From NCBI GenBank assembly GCA_023461275.1, contig JAEYMI010000004.1, positions 1-64,000 on the forward strand: a stretch of 64,000 nucleotides of DNA, given 5' to 3'. Below, one piece after another: positions 51,537 through 60,302 of this stretch; positions within the stretch are counted from its first letter, which is position 1, and every line of letters begins with the position of its first letter. The notes under the pieces were generated by a model. The model saw only the letters and a list, made by a program, of their open reading frames with translations, was not told where the DNA came from and did no database searches. Both the position numbers and the translations under genes were made by a program. This DNA comes from Actinomycetes bacterium. GTDB taxonomy: Bacteria > Actinomycetota > Actinomycetes > Mycobacteriales > Mycobacteriaceae.

Positions 51537-52304
51537 GTGACTGCACTCACCGATCTGCTGAGTCCCGATGCCGTCGCACTCGCTGTCGACGTGACCGACT
51601 GGCAGGAGGCGCTGACCGTCGCCGGTGACCTCCTGACCAAGACCGGCGTCGCGACCGAGATGTACACGAGCGAGATGATCGACGGCGTCCTGGAGAAGGG
51701 GCCCTACATCGTCATCGCACCCGGCTTCGCGTTCGCGCATGCGCGGCCTTCGCCGGCGGTTCATCGGACTGGGATGTCGTGGGTGCGCCTGGCCACGCCG
51801 GTCAAGTTCGGGCACACCTCCAACGACCCGGTCCGCCTCGTCGTCGCACTGGCTGCCACCGACGCGACCGCACACACATCCGCAATGGCCGAGCTGGCCA
51901 AGGTCATCGGCGACCCGACGCGATCAGCAGCCCTCGACTCCGCACAGACACCGGCAGAGGTGATGTCGATCCTCGGTGGCGTCGGCTCAACACCGTCCGA
52001 CCAGCCGCAGCGTCGGACCACCAACAAGATCCTCACCGTCTGCGGCAACGGACTCGGCACCAGCCTGTTCCTGAAGAACACGCTCGAGCAGGTCCTGACC
52101 ACGTGGGGCTGGGCGCCGTTCATCACAGTCGAAGCCACCGACACGATCTCAGCCAAAGGCAAAGCCAAAGAAGCCGACCTGATCCTCACCTCCGGCGAAA
52201 TCGCCCGCACCCTCGGCGACGTCGGCACCCCGGTCACGGTGATCAACAACTTCACCAGCACCACTGAGGTCGACGCAGCGCTGCGTTCCAACTACGACGT
52301 CTGA
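51537..52304 (+). CDS. PTS EIIA-EIIB fusion, ascorbate-type
   Basis: Encodes 255 residues from GTG 51537. Residues 1-145 are an EIIA of the mannitol/fructose/ascorbate type with the phospho-His at 68 (GFAFAHARPSP). Residues 163-255 are an EIIB of the lactose/ascorbate type with the phospho-Cys at 169 (ILTVCGNGLGTS). It passes phosphate from HPr to sugar imported by the EIIC encoded 12 bases downstream. E. coli ascorbate PTS has separate A and B proteins; here they are fused. No regulator is adjacent. Confidence 0.92.
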   Translation: MTALTDLLSPDAVALAVDVTDWQEALTVAGDLLTKTGVATEMYTSEMIDGVLEKGPYIVIAPGFAFAHARPSPAVHRTGMSWVRLATPVKFGHTSNDPVRLVVALAATDATAHTSAMAELAKVIGDPTRSAALDSAQTPAEVMSILGGVGSTPSDQPQRRTTNKILTVCGNGLGTSLFLKNTLEQVLTTWGWAPFITVEATDTISAKGKAKEADLILTSGEIARTLGDVGTPVTVINNFTSTTEVDAALRSNYDV

Positions 52305-52316
52305 GGTGACTGAATC

Positions 52317-53876
52317 ATGAACTGGCTCATTGCCATTCCCGAGTTCATCGTCAACGAGATCCTCGCCGTACCGGCGTATCTGATCGGCATCATCACCGCA
52401 GTCGGGCTCATCGCGCTACGAAAGTCGGTCGGGCAGGTCATCGGCGGTGCACTCAAAGCGACGCTGGGTTTTCTGCTGATCGGGGCCGGCGCAACGCTGG
52501 TCGTCGCCTCGCTTGAACCGCTCGGGGTGATGCTGCAGGGCGCCACTGGAGCGCACGGCGTGGTGCCCACCAACGAGGCCATTGTCGGTATCGCACAAAA
52601 CAAATACGGCGCGCAGGTCGCGTGGCTGATGATCCTCGGCTTCGTGATCAGCCTCGTGCTCGCACGATTCACCCCACTGCGATACGTCTTCCTCACCGGC
52701 CACCACACCCTGTTCATGGCCACGCTGTTGACGATCGTCCTGGCCACCACCGGCCTTAACGCGGTCACCGTCGTGTGCGTCGGTGGCATCCTGCTCGGCG
52801 TGGTCATGGTGTCGCTGCCGGCGATCTCGCAGCCGTGGACTCGACGCGTCACCGGCGACGACACGATCGCCATCGGACACTTCGGAACCCTGGGCTACAT
52901 CGTCGCCGGCATCGTCGGCCGCTTTACGGGCGGCAAGAAGAGTCGATCCACCGAAGACCTGAATCTGCCTGAATCGCTTCGCTTCCTGCGTGATTCGATG
53001 GTCGCGACCGCCTTGTCGATGGTGCTGATGTACATCGTCGTGTCGCTGGTCTACGTCGCCCGGGTCGGCAGCACCGAGGCCTACCTCGCGTATGCGGCCG
53101 ACGACGGCACCGGCGGCGCAACGGGTATGGGCAACTTCCTGATGAACGGCGTCACACAAGGACTGAGTTTCGGTGTCGCAGTGGCGGTTATCCTCTTCGG
53201 CGTCCGCACGATCCTCGGCGAGCTGGTGCCGGCCTTCCAGGGCATCGCCGAGCGCGTGGTGCCCGGCGCCATCCCCGCCCTCGACGCCCCTATCGTCTTC
53301 CCGTACGCGCAGAACGCGGTGCTGATCGGCTTTCTGTCCAGCTTCGCCGCTGGGCTCGTCGGACTCGCGGTGCTCACGCTGTGGCTGGGCCCGGCCTTCG
53401 GGTGGGCGCTGGTGCTCCCCGGATTGGTCCCGCACTTCTTCACCGGTGGCGCGGCCGGCGTGTACGGCAATGCCACCGGCGGACGACGAGGCGCCATCTG
53501 CGGTGCCTTCGCCAACGGCCTGCTCATCACCTTCCTGCCCGCGATGCTGCTGGGTGTGCTCGGCAGCTTCGGCGAGGAGAACACCACCTTCGGCGACACC
53601 GACTTCGGTTGGTACGGGCTACTTCTCGGCAGTGCCGGCAAGATCGGGGGCGTCCCCGGCGTGATCGTCATGCTGCTGATCGGTGCGGCGATCCTCGCGT
53701 TGGCGATCGTCGTGCAGAAGCGTCTCGTCGACACCCATTGGGATCCGGCGCCGCAGCGGGAGCCTATTGGTGAGTTCGCCTCGCCCGCAGGGGGAGACGT
53801 GGCTGTTGGTGGCCGTACCTACCCGAAGATTCCGCCGCCGGCGGGGGCGCCGAAACCGCCGCCTCCTCCTGGGTGA
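52317..53876 (+). CDS. PTS ascorbate-type transporter subunit EIIC
   Basis: Encodes 519 residues with about 11 membrane segments of the UlaA type: ILAVPAYLIGIITAVGLIAL, GALKATLGFLLIGAGATLVV, FTPLRYVFLTGHHTLFMATLL and GLVPHFFTGGAAGVYGNATGG among them. The cytoplasmic C-terminus is Pro-rich (PPPAGAPKPPPPPG). It moves and phosphorylates L-ascorbate or a related sugar acid with the EIIAB encoded upstream. GAGGTGA precedes the start. The pair is core metabolism set between two defence blocks. Confidence 0.92.
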   Translation: MNWLIAIPEFIVNEILAVPAYLIGIITAVGLIALRKSVGQVIGGALKATLGFLLIGAGATLVVASLEPLGVMLQGATGAHGVVPTNEAIVGIAQNKYGAQVAWLMILGFVISLVLARFTPLRYVFLTGHHTLFMATLLTIVLATTGLNAVTVVCVGGILLGVVMVSLPAISQPWTRRVTGDDTIAIGHFGTLGYIVAGIVGRFTGGKKSRSTEDLNLPESLRFLRDSMVATALSMVLMYIVVSLVYVARVGSTEAYLAYAADDGTGGATGMGNFLMNGVTQGLSFGVAVAVILFGVRTILGELVPAFQGIAERVVPGAIPALDAPIVFPYAQNAVLIGFLSSFAAGLVGLAVLTLWLGPAFGWALVLPGLVPHFFTGGAAGVYGNATGGRRGAICGAFANGLLITFLPAMLLGVLGSFGEENTTFGDTDFGWYGLLLGSAGKIGGVPGVIVMLLIGAAILALAIVVQKRLVDTHWDPAPQREPIGEFASPAGGDVAVGGRTYPKIPPPAGAPKPPPPPG

Positions 53877-54046
53877 GACGCGAACCCCGCGGTACGCCTA
53901 TGGGCATTTAGCAATCCCGTCCTACGCATGTCGCGACCACTTGACGGGTCCGTGTAACCCACGAACAGCCCTAGCGCCCAAACCGGCGTCGGTGGCCGGA
54001 TTAGCAGTTCCCAGGCTTGTCAGGAGTGGATGGCAGAATCCTTCGA

Positions 54047-55798
54047 ATGGCCCGGATTGAGTGGACACGACTGGCTGGTGAGGATGTAGAGGCAGTGGTA
54101 GGGATGCTGCTCTGCTCGATCTACCCAAATGCTTGGCGCGTCAGGCCAGGTCGGGGTGATGGGGGCGTCGATATATTCGTCCCGTTGGACCCGAGCAGAC
54201 ACCGGCGCAAGGTGTTTCAAGTTAAGCGATACGCGACGAACTTGACGAGCGGCCAGAAGAGGGAGATCAAGAGATCGTTTAACCGCGTGGTGAAGTCAGC
54301 TAACGACGAAGGCTGGGAGATTGATTCGTGGACACTCGTCATGCCGCTCGACCCGACTCCGGGCAACGAGAGCTGGTTCTCCACTTTCACCGGATCGGCT
54401 GGGTTCCCGTGCGACTGGATGGGGCTAAATCGGGTTGAGCACTTGGCCAGCAAGAACCCGAAGGTCGTTGACTACTACCTTCACGATGGTCGAGAACGCC
54501 TTCAGGAGCAGACCGACCGCCTCGCAGGGATTCTCGCGGGCCGTGCCAATCGATCAGTGGGAGAACCACTTCAACCGATCGACGTACGAGATGACCTGCT
54601 TGACATCTACCGGGCCATCAACGAGTACGACCCGCACTACCGCTATGAAATCTCGATGACAGCGCAACCACCTGAGCGAACCGATGGCATCCAACCTGGC
54701 CTCGTGGCGGTAACCGGTTATGGATCAGAGGGGAACGGGTGGGTCAACGTCAGCGTGTTCGCGACCAGCATGGCAGCGCTTGAGGAACGCCCTCTCAGTG
54801 GCAACCTGACCATCTATCAACCCGAAACAGGGTCTGATCTGGAGGAAGATTTCCGACGGTTTCTCGATTACGGGACACCCCTCAATCTTCCCGAAGGCCA
54901 ATCGCTAGTCGATTTCCCGCTGCCAGGAGGACTTGGGACCAGCAGCACGAGGGGCACGCTTTCCATATCGCCTGTCGACGTCATCGATTCGGCCGACCCG
55001 TCGCTCAATCTCCTTGTGGGCGTACTTTCGCCAGAGGGAGCGACGATTTCGGAACTCAAAGTGAAACGAGCGGAGGGTTCGCAGGGATTTAACGGAGGAT
55101 ACCGGACGGTCTGGCGGGATCTTGCTGGCCTGCTCCGTTTGGAGATTCTGATCTCGCCTGACGGGGAGGGGGCTATGAACGTGCGCTACGAAGGCGACTT
55201 CGCGGGCTTTGCTCCGAGTGATGTAGTTGATGCGCTTACATTTTGGGCTCATGCGCATGCACCCAACTCGGTGGGATTATCGCGTGCTTACGGCCCGCGT
55301 GAATACGAAACTATGCGAACGTCGGAATTGACTGGGGCTCCCGATAGAGAAATGAAGGCGATTGCACGTTCAGCTCGCGATCTGAGCACCATCCAGGATC
55401 ACACACCACATCGACTGGTTATGCCGCCGAAAATGAGTCGGAAGGAAGCGTTAGAAGTCAATCGGATTGCGCAGATTCTGTCCGGCACACCCGTCAGTGG
55501 CACATGGTCGAGGTTCAGCGTTGACCTTCACGCTGACAACGATCTCGCCCTGACTGTTGGCGACGAGATCATGGTGAGCATAGTCCGAAGTCTAGATCTT
55601 GAACTGAATGGTGTGACGGTGGTAGTCGGTAAGGAAATGTGTTTGGTTACAGGACGTATCGCGGTGTTGAACGAATCCAAGTTGAAGATCGTGCCGATTG
55701 AGGATGGTGCAGAGGGCTCGACGGTGGTCCAGTTCCGATTCGATGGCGCAGAGGAGCCGGGTAGGGTTTTTTTCAAACCATTGCGTGATGAGCAGTAG
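54047..55798 (+). CDS. Mrr-like nuclease-domain protein
   Basis: Encodes 583 residues from ATG 54047 (a GTG at 54017 is possible). The N-terminal 90 residues have the Mrr/restriction-endonuclease-like fold: WTRLAGEDVEAVVGMLL, then GRGDGGVDIFVP (Asp), then VFQVKRY (Q-X-K). The remaining 480 residues are unassigned, with FRFDGAEEPGRVFFKP at the end. The nuclease pattern is that of type IV or type III-linked Mrr domains. Composition is AT-richer than in the PTS genes. It stands alone, so it may be a single-gene defence effector. Confidence 0.75.
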   Translation: MARIEWTRLAGEDVEAVVGMLLCSIYPNAWRVRPGRGDGGVDIFVPLDPSRHRRKVFQVKRYATNLTSGQKREIKRSFNRVVKSANDEGWEIDSWTLVMPLDPTPGNESWFSTFTGSAGFPCDWMGLNRVEHLASKNPKVVDYYLHDGRERLQEQTDRLAGILAGRANRSVGEPLQPIDVRDDLLDIYRAINEYDPHYRYEISMTAQPPERTDGIQPGLVAVTGYGSEGNGWVNVSVFATSMAALEERPLSGNLTIYQPETGSDLEEDFRRFLDYGTPLNLPEGQSLVDFPLPGGLGTSSTRGTLSISPVDVIDSADPSLNLLVGVLSPEGATISELKVKRAEGSQGFNGGYRTVWRDLAGLLRLEILISPDGEGAMNVRYEGDFAGFAPSDVVDALTFWAHAHAPNSVGLSRAYGPREYETMRTSELTGAPDREMKAIARSARDLSTIQDHTPHRLVMPPKMSRKEALEVNRIAQILSGTPVSGTWSRFSVDLHADNDLALTVGDEIMVSIVRSLDLELNGVTVVVGKEMCLVTGRIAVLNESKLKIVPIEDGAEGSTVVQFRFDGAEEPGRVFFKPLRDEQ

Positions 55799-55829
55799 CA
55801 CTCAGTTGTGAGCGCACTCCACGTCGTAG

Positions 55830-56120
55830 TCGACCACCACAACCTGGGCGGCTGTCACCAATGGCTCCCAGTCGGTGGCGGGCTATGAGATTGCGACTGG
55901 CAAGTCGGTGATGGCGGTCGGCGCTTGAAGTGGCGATCCCGCTCCCACACTGCAGCAGTTCATTGCTTGTGTGAAGGCTGGCAAGGTCGCCTACCACATC
56001 TTTGGCGGCGAAGGCGGTCCCGGTGGAGACTCGGAGATCTCGACATGGGTGTCGAAGAACTACACAGCCACGGTCGGCGGGACCACGGTCTACAAGCTGA
56101 TCAAGTACCGCCGCATCTAG
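55830..56120 (+). pseudogene. C-terminal remnant of a GT39 (ArnT/YkcB-like) glycosyltransferase
   Basis: An open stretch translates as WAAVTNGSQSVAGYEIATGK, SVMAVGA, then an in-frame TGA, then SGDPAPTLQQFIACVKAGKV and AYHIFGGEGGPGG, SEISTWVSKNYTATVGGTTVYKL, ending at TAG 56118. This is the tail pattern of actinobacterial GT39 membrane mannosyltransferase-like proteins, which end in a Gly-rich loop and TVGGTTVYDL. All the membrane part is missing and a stop splits the tail, so it is a dead fragment. It may mark where the island replaced the original gene. Confidence 0.65.
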
Positions 56121-56174
56121 TCGAGACAGGTGTTGACGCGCTCCGGCCCTTGGGTCGCAACGACACTTGCTGGA

Positions 56175-56579
56175 TCACTGTGTTTGTGTATTCCGAGACT
56201 CGTTCCCCAGCCTGTTTAAATGCTCTCGCAGAACAGGATCGTGGACGAGAGAACCGTGTGCGGCGCCACGTTTGCCAGTCCTCGTCGTCGGAGCCGAAGT
56301 GATATGCCACCCCTTGCATGGGGCGCAGCGGTAGGGCCGCCCGTCGGCAAACACTCCGCCTTGCCGGAGTGACTCGAGCTCGATTGCCGCGGCTTTTCGG
56401 GTGGGGTATGTCCGCTTCTCGGGTGTGCGGCACGGTCCCTTGGCGCCGTGGCCGACGCCGCGCAGTTGCTTGCCTGCGGCGTCGATGTGAATCCAGGTTC
56501 CTTCGTGATTGCGGAGGATCGCCTGGTCACATATGTCGCAGACGGTTCCACCTTGTTCCGCATGATCGTTGGATCCCAT
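56175..56579 (-). CDS. Small zinc-binding hypothetical protein
   Basis: Encodes 134 residues from ATG 56579, behind AAGGGTGG; a longer frame lacks a ribosome site. Two Cys pairs (CDICDQAI near residue 14, and YRCAPCKGWHIT near 84) probably bind zinc. The CXXCXGWH motif is common in short actinobacterial and phage proteins of unknown role. The 186 bases before it (56580-56765) hold no gene. Confidence 0.6.
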   Translation of the reverse strand: MGSNDHAEQGGTVCDICDQAILRNHEGTWIHIDAAGKQLRGVGHGAKGPCRTPEKRTYPTRKAAAIELESLRQGGVFADGRPYRCAPCKGWHITSAPTTRTGKRGAAHGSLVHDPVLREHLNRLGNESRNTQTQ

Positions 56580-56765
56580 GAATCTGCCACCCTTCTCAGC
56601 CTCCTGCTGGTTGGGTAAGGATACGTGCGATGGGTGACAACATACGCAGATCATGCGGACACCGAGCAGCCCGGTACGCGTTGCGCGTAGCGTGACTCTG
56701 GCGGGTCAACGCGTCGCACGCATCCCCGAATCCGAGGGACCGGCGTTTCAGACTGAATAACCCGG

Positions 56766-57494
56766 CTAATCGGCCTTGAGAAACTCGACGGTCCGTGACC
56801 ATGCGAACTCAGCTTGCTGGGGATCATATGTACCGAGCAGGTTTTCGTCGTTGACGAATGCGTGCCCGGCTGGATAGAACTCGAACCTAACGTCGACGCC
56901 CGATTCGTCTCGGATCCGCTGAGCTTCGGCCTCGACGTCGGAGCGTTCGAGCCACGCGTCGTCTGCGGCGTAGTGCCCGAGCACCTGCGCGGTCAGTCCC
57001 GAGTAGTCCTGCCGAACACGCGGAATGCCATAGAACGGGACGGCTTTGGCAATCCGGTCGCCCTGCTGTGCGGCGAGAACGAGTACGAATCCGCCGCCCA
57101 TGCAGAATCCGGTCGCTGACACCTTGTCACCGGTCACTGCCGGGTGATCGAGGAGGAAGTCGACGGCACCGGCGAGGTCCTGAGCGGCTTTGTCGACGGG
57201 CAAGGACTCGAGAAGTTCCGCCGCCTCGGCGGAATCGTGGGTGGTGCGGCCGCCGTACAGATCGGGTGCCAAAGCGACGAAACCTTCTGCGGCGAAACGG
57301 TTTGTCAGATTGGCGACATGAGTGGTCAGACCCCACCACTCCTGAATCACGATCAGGCCTGGACCCGTTCCAGAGGGTGGTAGCGCCAGGTATCCGTGCG
57401 CTTCGCCGTCGCCGGCGGGGAAGGTGACGTTGTGTTCGCTGGTATCGCCGGTCCGGGCTTTGGCGCGGAGTTCGGCGTCGGTGAGGTTTGGCAT
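56766..57494 (-). CDS. Dienelactone hydrolase family protein
   Basis: Encodes 242 residues of the alpha/beta-hydrolase DLH family. The nucleophile is a Cys in GFCMGGG, the oxyanion region is VIQEWWGL, and the later Asp (YAADDAWL) and His (PAGHAFVND) complete the triad. It opens lactones such as dienelactone. The start is ATG 57494. The acyl-CoA-dehydrogenase-like gene ends 30 bases upstream on the same strand, so it probably belongs to the same transcript. Confidence 0.92.
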   Translation of the reverse strand: MPNLTDAELRAKARTGDTSEHNVTFPAGDGEAHGYLALPPSGTGPGLIVIQEWWGLTTHVANLTNRFAAEGFVALAPDLYGGRTTHDSAEAAELLESLPVDKAAQDLAGAVDFLLDHPAVTGDKVSATGFCMGGGFVLVLAAQQGDRIAKAVPFYGIPRVRQDYSGLTAQVLGHYAADDAWLERSDVEAEAQRIRDESGVDVRFEFYPAGHAFVNDENLLGTYDPQQAEFAWSRTVEFLKAD

Positions 57495-57523
57495 GGGTGC
57501 ATCTTTCGGCGTGGGGGAGAGGA

Positions 57524-58726
57524 TCAGCGATCGAAACTGTTGCGCGCGGTGAAGTCTGGCGAGCCGAGCGTCAGGCGGATCGTGTGCGGGGTCGGGTTGT
57601 GCAGTGTGCCCGCGGCGACGTCGCGGTAAAGGCGCTCGATCGTCGAACCATGGTGCAGTCCACGGCCACCCACGATCTGCAGCGCAGAGTCGACGACCCG
57701 CTTGGCGCCTGTCGTGGCGTGCTGCTTGGCCGACTGCAACCTCCGACCCCACGCCAGCGACGGCGTCGGATCGGACGTCCAGGCCGCGGCGGTCAAGTCG
57801 AGGTGCGCCTCGATGGCATCGAGTTCGACGACAGCATCGGCGAGTACTCCCTGGATCAGCGGGTCCGACGAACGGGGTGCACCCTCGAGCCGCGCCGACG
57901 CGCGGCCGGTGACCGACTCGACAGCAACGTCGAATGCTCGTTGTGCCAGACCGAGATACACGTTCGAGGTCAACGTCAGCGCCCATGCGGCGAAGCTCGT
58001 GACGTAGGCGCTGTCTGGGTGTCCGGGACCGGTGATCGCGATGATGCGATCGGCCGGCGAGTAGGCGCCGTCGAGTGCGGTGTCATCGCTACGAGTTGCC
58101 CGCAGCGCGAACGTATTCCAGTTCTCGACGGTGCGCACACCCGGATCGTTGCGGTCGATGAAGCCGTGCACGATCGACGTCCCATCGGCGGTGTCGAGCC
58201 CGTGCACGCCCAGGTGTGTCCACACCGGCGACAACGAAGTGAAGTGCTTGTGACCGGTAAACCGATAGCCGCCCTGGGCATCTCGCACGGCCTCGGTGGT
58301 GGAGCCTCCGAGGCCGAGGTCGTTGCCGCTCTCGCTGTGACCGGCCGCGAAGATCGCACCATCGGCGACTGCTCGCAGAATCCAATCGGCGGAATCGTCA
58401 CCGGCGCGGTGCAAGTCTGCTGCGGCACCCACCCAGAACAGATGCATTCCCGACGCCAGCGCCGTCGCCGACGAGCGATACGCGATCCGTCGATGCCACC
58501 GCGCGAGATCGGCGAGAGATGTTTCGCTGCCACCGAATTCGACGGGCACCGGCGCGCGGTAGTAGCCGGCGTCGCGCAGCTCAGCGAAATCGTCGGTGAA
58601 GAACTCGCCGGCAGCGTCATAGGCGTCGGCACGATCGGAGATGCGTTGCAGCAGTGCGTCGTCGAGGTGCAGTGGCCCGTCGACAACTGTGGTTTGGGTG
58701 CTGGGTTCCGAGGCGAGGGTGGTCAT
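57524..58726 (-). CDS. Acyl-CoA dehydrogenase-fold flavoprotein (SfnB/DszC-type)
   Basis: Encodes 400 residues. N-terminal DDALLQRISDRADAYDAAGEFF leads to a mid-domain with AAGHSESGNDLGLGG and GGYRFTGHKHFTSLSP, and a C-terminal bundle ending in VDSALQIVGGRGLHHGSTIERLYRDVAAG. It lacks an obvious catalytic Glu of true dehydrogenases. The pattern is that of flavin-dependent monooxygenases in sulfur scavenging (inference). GGAGA precedes the start. It lies 112 bases after the DszC-like gene. Confidence 0.85.
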   Translation of the reverse strand: MTTLASEPSTQTTVVDGPLHLDDALLQRISDRADAYDAAGEFFTDDFAELRDAGYYRAPVPVEFGGSETSLADLARWHRRIAYRSSATALASGMHLFWVGAAADLHRAGDDSADWILRAVADGAIFAAGHSESGNDLGLGGSTTEAVRDAQGGYRFTGHKHFTSLSPVWTHLGVHGLDTADGTSIVHGFIDRNDPGVRTVENWNTFALRATRSDDTALDGAYSPADRIIAITGPGHPDSAYVTSFAAWALTLTSNVYLGLAQRAFDVAVESVTGRASARLEGAPRSSDPLIQGVLADAVVELDAIEAHLDLTAAAWTSDPTPSLAWGRRLQSAKQHATTGAKRVVDSALQIVGGRGLHHGSTIERLYRDVAAGTLHNPTPHTIRLTLGSPDFTARNSFDR

Positions 58727-58838
58727 CGTGGGTCTCCGGTCAAGTGTGGGCAGGCAGGTGCCGGGTGGCGCCGACGCACATGACGTCGGCACCACCCGCG
58801 GCAATCAGGAGTGCTGGTCTTTCAGGCGTTCTCGGCGA

Positions 58839-60080
58839 TCAGGAATACCAGTCGACGGCCAGCGGAGCTTCGCCGCGCAACAGGTACGCGCCGACCTGGC
58901 GTCGTTTGTAGGCCACCGGATCATGCAGGCTCTGGGTCCGCAGGTCCCGCCAGAAGCGATCGAGCTCGTAGCGTCGAGCCGTGGCACGAGCACCGACCAA
59001 CTCGAAGATCGTGGTGGTCACTTCGATCCCGGTCTCCACCGCGACGGTCTTCACCGCCGACAGCAACGCAGCCAGCTCGGCGCGGTACTCCGGGGTGATG
59101 TCGTCGGGATGATCCAGTGCCGCAGACACCTTGGCGCTGGCCTCACGCAGGAACGCTTCCGCGGCCAGCAGATGCGACTGGAGCTCACCGAAACCGTCGA
59201 CGACGTGCGGCTCATCCACGGCGCGTTCGTATTCCGAATGCAGCCACGACCGTGAGTTGTTCTGCACGTACTCCACCGCCCGATCCAGGGCGCCACGAGC
59301 CAGCGAGATGTAGAACGTCGGCATGAGGGTCTGCGAGGTGAGTCCCGGCGTCAGGTTGCCGCCACGCGGCTGGAACTGCTTGTCGGAGAACCCGATCGCA
59401 TCCGTCCACGGAACCGACACACCTTCGACGCGAGCGCTGCCGCTGCCGGTGGAACGCTGACCGAGGGTGTCCCAGTCGTTTCCGTAGATGATGCCGGACT
59501 GCTTGGCGTCGGCGAGGACGAAGAACACGTCGGAAGTGCCGGCGATCGCGACGCCGATGACGAGACGGTCGGCGACCGGAAGTCCGGTGTTGAACTGCTT
59601 GCCGCCGTTGAGGATCAGGTGATCGCCCTGGTCGGTGGCTTCGACCGGGTCGTCGCGGAAGTTGGCGATTCCGGCGAGCAGGAGCCGATTCTCGGTGACC
59701 TCACGCTCCCAGCGGTCCTGCTGCTCGGGCGTTCCGAACGACCGGAACAACCAGAAGTAGGCGTAGTGCCAGCCGAGGATATTCGCCAGCGAGCCTTCGA
59801 CTTTGGCGAACTCAGCCGCCACCTCGAGGACGGTCGCCCAATCGGCGTTACCGCCACCGGAGGCCACCGGACCCTGCAGCCCGAGCAGACCGGCCTTCTT
59901 GATGACCTCGATCTCGGCGACCGGGTCGGCGGCCGCGCGGTCGCGCTCGAGTGAGGTGGTGCCGACGATCGCGGCGGCTTCGGCGGCCCGCGCGATCCAC
60001 CCCTCGCGGGTCGTCGGGACCGCGGTCCAGTCCGGCGTCTCTAGTGCTGCGACGGTAGGCCGTTCGGTTTGGATGGTCAT
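58839..60080 (-). CDS. DszC-like flavin-dependent monooxygenase
   Basis: Encodes 413 residues. The fold is acyl-CoA-dehydrogenase-like, with the DszC-type traits GSLANILGWHYAYFWL, LILNGGKQFNTGLPVADRLVIG, GNDWDTLGQRSTGSGSARVEGVSVP and the C-terminal SLHDPVAYKRRQVGAYLL. DszC oxidises dibenzothiophene sulfur with FMNH2; homologues act on other organosulfur or aromatic compounds. The start follows GAGGAG directly. A 40-codon frame ends two bases before the start codon. There is no reductase gene nearby. Confidence 0.88.
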   Translation of the reverse strand: MTIQTERPTVAALETPDWTAVPTTREGWIARAAEAAAIVGTTSLERDRAAADPVAEIEVIKKAGLLGLQGPVASGGGNADWATVLEVAAEFAKVEGSLANILGWHYAYFWLFRSFGTPEQQDRWEREVTENRLLLAGIANFRDDPVEATDQGDHLILNGGKQFNTGLPVADRLVIGVAIAGTSDVFFVLADAKQSGIIYGNDWDTLGQRSTGSGSARVEGVSVPWTDAIGFSDKQFQPRGGNLTPGLTSQTLMPTFYISLARGALDRAVEYVQNNSRSWLHSEYERAVDEPHVVDGFGELQSHLLAAEAFLREASAKVSAALDHPDDITPEYRAELAALLSAVKTVAVETGIEVTTTIFELVGARATARRYELDRFWRDLRTQSLHDPVAYKRRQVGAYLLRGEAPLAVDWYS

Positions 60081-60082
60081 GG

Positions 60083-60205
60083 TTATCTCCTCAGTGGTGA
60101 TGCGTGCGGCACTGGTGATGTGGCGATGTCGTATTGACCGCAGATGGACGTCGAGTTGTGGTGCGGCTGAGCGTATGAGCGGTGACCTCCGCTATGCCAG
60201 AGCAT
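60083..60205 (-). CDS. Possible leader peptide (uORF) before the DszC-like gene
   Basis: A 40-codon frame (MLWHSGGHRSYAQPHHNSTS..., with one Cys codon in STSICGQ) runs through the ribosome site of the DszC-like gene and stops (TAA) two bases before its ATG. This geometry favours translational coupling. Cysteine-sensing leader peptides before sulfur genes are known in actinobacteria, but no poly-Cys run is present here. The rest of the 222-base gap (60206-60302) shows nothing else. Confidence 0.35.
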   Translation of the reverse strand: MLWHSGGHRSYAQPHHNSTSICGQYDIATSPVPHASPLRR

Positions 60206-60302
60206 GTTTGCGATCGCCGCCCATCGGGTTTCGCGATGGGTGCCGAATGTGCAGGTCAGAACCAACGTCGGGGACCACTCATCGGGTCACCCATAGTTGG
60301 AT

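Noticed and set aside
57488..58783. 431-codon frame on the plus strand
   Set aside because: Shadow of the acyl-CoA-dehydrogenase-like gene; Gly/Arg/Val-rich with no recognisable fold.
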